This document shows, piece after piece, positions 31,386 through 33,115 of a stretch of DNA of 33,115 nt. The translations under genes were made by a program, and so were the position numbers. Origin of the DNA: Terriglobia bacterium (GTDB lineage: Bacteria > Acidobacteriota > UBA6911); contig JAIQGI010000060.1 of assembly GCA_020072565.1 (NCBI GenBank), forward strand, positions 1-33,115. The letters run 5' to 3'. Each line of letters opens with the position of its first letter. Positions within the stretch are counted from its first letter, which is position 1. The notes beneath the pieces were generated by a model that had not been told where the DNA came from, ran no database searches, and was given only the letters and a program-made list of their open reading frames with translations.

Positions 31386-32813
31386 ATGTCCCGGAAATGT
31401 AGCTATGGCATAACCGTTGTTCTCGCCGCTTGCCTGCTGGCCGGCGCCGGCGCGTCCCGGCAGGCAGCCCGGGGCGGGCAGGCGGAGCAGGGCCTCACGG
31501 CCGAGCGGGCGCTGGCCGCCACCATCTCCGAAACGCGCATGGTGGAGACCGTGCGCCGGCTGGTCGGCTTCGGCACGCGCGCGTACGGGTCGCCTTCGAA
31601 CCATGAGGCGGCCTCCTGGCTTGCCGCGTCCTTCCGCGAGGCGGGGTTGGAGGTGACCGTGCGGCAGGACGCGCCCCGCGACTGGTACCAGCCGGTGTCC
31701 TGCGAGATCCGCGCGTTCGCTGAAGCGGCGGGAAGCGGCGGTTCGGTGCTCAAGACGAGCTGGCCGTTCACGGGCTCGCCATCCGGGAAGGGCGAAGGTC
31801 CGCTGGCGCTGCAGGCAGCGCCGGGAGCCGTCTGCCTGATCTCCACCAACCCGACGCCGGATGCGACGGCCGGGTGCGCGGCGGTGCTGTTCGACGGCAG
31901 GTCGTCCGCATCGGGGTGGCCGAGTGTCGGCCGCGCGCGCGGGACGTGGGCGATCCCGTTAATTGCCGTCTCACCGAAGGAGGCGAACCCGCTGCGTGAG
32001 CGGCTGGCAGCCGGCGAAAAGGTGCGCGTCTCGTTCGCGGTCGAAGGGAAGTCCGGCAACGGTCCGGCCGAGACGGTCGTGGCGACGCTGCCGGGCAAGG
32101 ACCGCTCGAAATACGTGCTCTTCTGCGCCCACGGCGACTCCGACTCGGGCGGGCCGGGCGCCAACGACAACGCCTCCGGCGTGGCCATTGTGCTCGAAAT
32201 CGCGCGCGCCGCGGCGGCAGCCGTGAAGTCGGGCGCGATGCCGCAGCCGGCCTGGGATCTCCGCTTCGCCTCCTGGGGCGGCGAGATGTCCTCGACGCGC
32301 GAATACGTGGCGGCGATGGACAAGGATCCCTGCCGCCTGCAAGCGGTGTTCAACTACGACCAGTCCGGCTTCGGGGCGTCGAAGGACGCGCTCTACGTCG
32401 AGCCCGACGATGTCGCGGTGAACAAGGAACTCATCACCCTGGTGCGCGCGGTCATGAAGGACCATCTCGGCACCCGCGGCTTCCCCGAGCACGCCGCCAG
32501 CGTCAAGACCCAGGGGGGAACCGACTCCTACGTATTCCAGAATGCCAGGACTCCAGGCGCGACCCTGTACCCGGCGGTGACGCTCTACACCTCCGCCTGG
32601 GACCGGGAGCGCACCCAGCCGGTGACCGAGGGCTTCCCGCCCCTTAACTGGTATGCGGGAGAGAAGCCCGGGATGGTGACCGTGGACGGCGACCCCTTCT
32701 ATCACTCGGTCGGCGACACGCCGGCCAACACCACAGACACTGAACCGTTCAACATGGGCTGGTGCGCGCGCGTCGGGCTGTTGAGCTGCCTGCGCCTCCT
32801 GGGCGGAAAGTAG
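31386..32813 (+). CDS. Secreted M28-family zinc metallopeptidase
   Basis: The protein has 475 aa. ATG 31386 lies after GGAGGTGA; the TTG at 31383 is less likely. A Sec signal (about 1-25; ITVVLAACLLAGAGAS) could include a lipobox. A PA-like insert occupies about 95-215. The M28 zinc-binding residues are visible: His in LFCAHGDSDSG, the bridging Asp in GPGANDNASG, the catalytic Glu pair region in SWGGEMSSTREYV, Asp in FNYDQSGFG, and the last His in PFYHSVGDTPANT. This is the aminopeptidase/carboxypeptidase co-catalytic two-zinc arrangement, acting on peptides outside the cytoplasm. The gene stands alone; its very high GC contrasts with the accessory island. Confidence 0.9.
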   Translation: MSRKCSYGITVVLAACLLAGAGASRQAARGGQAEQGLTAERALAATISETRMVETVRRLVGFGTRAYGSPSNHEAASWLAASFREAGLEVTVRQDAPRDWYQPVSCEIRAFAEAAGSGGSVLKTSWPFTGSPSGKGEGPLALQAAPGAVCLISTNPTPDATAGCAAVLFDGRSSASGWPSVGRARGTWAIPLIAVSPKEANPLRERLAAGEKVRVSFAVEGKSGNGPAETVVATLPGKDRSKYVLFCAHGDSDSGGPGANDNASGVAIVLEIARAAAAAVKSGAMPQPAWDLRFASWGGEMSSTREYVAAMDKDPCRLQAVFNYDQSGFGASKDALYVEPDDVAVNKELITLVRAVMKDHLGTRGFPEHAASVKTQGGTDSYVFQNARTPGATLYPAVTLYTSAWDRERTQPVTEGFPPLNWYAGEKPGMVTVDGDPFYHSVGDTPANTTDTEPFNMGWCARVGLLSCLRLLGGK

Positions 32814-32854
32814 GTCCCGGCGAATAACAAAGGATTAACGTAAAGGCCCACAGG

Positions 32855-32924
32855 GAGGCGGAGAGGTATGAATCCGCGCTCTCTGTTTTCCTCCGCGGCC
32901 TCTGCGTTGAGCTGCGTTGAGCTT
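32855..32924. repeat. Dispersed CTCCGCGGCCTCTGCG-type repeat
   Basis: Degenerate inverted arms GAGGCGGAGAGG (32855-32866) and CCTCCGCGGCCTCTGCG (32890-32906) resemble the hairpin at 31075-31139. GTTGAGCTGC-GTTGAGCTTT follows as a short tandem. It may serve as a terminator for the peptidase gene. Confidence 0.5.
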
Positions 32925-32985
32925 TTACTATTGAGCGTCAGATATTCTGGTGACGTTATTTCAAATATATATGTGCCGCCCCTTC

Positions 32986-33115
32986 AGGCATGCGCGTCAA
33001 GTTAAGGAGCGTGTCGCTTTTTGAGAAATGAGTTTCGGGAGCGGACGCGCTTGAGGATGAAAGTGTTTCGATCCTCCACCAGCCATTCCATTGTCTCGCC
33101 TTTTTGAACTTCCGC
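32986..33115. repeat. Right copy of the 130-bp inverted terminal sequence
   Basis: This is the reverse complement of 10-139, with one difference, the stop codon of the enclosed frame. It runs to the very end of the window. Confidence 0.9.
33002..33115 (-). CDS. C-terminal end of an unidentified protein, second copy
   Basis: This holds 37 residues identical to the left-end fragment, with stop TAA at 33004-33002 instead of TGA. The rest lies outside the window. It is probably the same mobile-element gene; no family motif is visible. Confidence 0.45.
   Translation of the reverse strand, partial: AEVQKGETMEWLVEDRNTFILKRVRSRNSFLKKRHAP

Noticed and set aside
1-33115. CRISPR array or tRNA/rRNA genes
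   Set aside because: No regularly spaced direct repeats with unique spacers and no recognisable tRNA or rRNA sequence were seen; the repeats present are dispersed palindromes.

Overview
The window looks like a chromosomal stretch of a GC-rich soil-type bacterium, most likely an acidobacterium. The pointers are two FtsX/MacB-type permeases of the orphan ADOP kind, one behind a PadR regulator; large secreted proteins ending in a GGGYLT-type repeat common in acidobacterial exoproteins; and many dispersed intergenic palindromes. No rRNA, tRNA or CRISPR array was seen. Both window ends carry the same 130-base sequence in opposite orientation (129/130 identical), containing the C-terminal end of an unidentified protein. 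This fits a contig that ends in two copies of one repetitive element, probably an insertion sequence.

Layout. 1-3970: repeat-rich DNA around a minus-strand ADOP permease. 3968-5500: a secreted trypsin-like S1C protease with a duplicated C-terminal domain. 5710-7330: a decayed Ig-like repeat protein and a DUF4351 relic. 7483-8466: a secreted double-thioredoxin protein whose active-site motif reads W-(TGA)-G-W-C, with an in-frame TGA at the first redox cysteine and a SECIS-like hairpin directly after it. 8572-9855: a 5'-truncated metallophosphoesterase and an NTF2/DUF3471-like secreted protein. 10111-13131: a PadR-ADOP operon behind a consensus promoter overlapped by a direct-repeat operator. 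13378-15024: a WYL relic and a PEGA lipoprotein-like gene.

15175-24000 is an accessory, defence-flavoured island: a single-ORF fusion of MazE-like antitoxin and MazF toxin, a RelE/HigA pair, a MazEF pair, a nuclease-helicase (DUF2075) protein, an AAA_14/DUF4143 ATPase, an HsdR relic, a REP-associated tyrosine transposase between inverted REP copies, an ORF6N relic, and head and tail fragments of an HNH endonuclease gene lying in the wrong order. 24097-32813 holds secreted degradative enzymes: a 1249-aa S41-type protease, a GH43 glycosidase split by a 104-bp TA-flanked miniature transposon, an AbrB/PIN toxin-antitoxin pair, and an M28 metallopeptidase.

The most notable signal is the candidate selenoprotein at 7483-8466. 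Other points of interest are the fused toxin-antitoxin gene with an apparently leaderless, palindrome-covered promoter, the MITE with perfect target-site reconstruction, and the REP-bounded gene wreckage between 19.9 and 24.0 kb.
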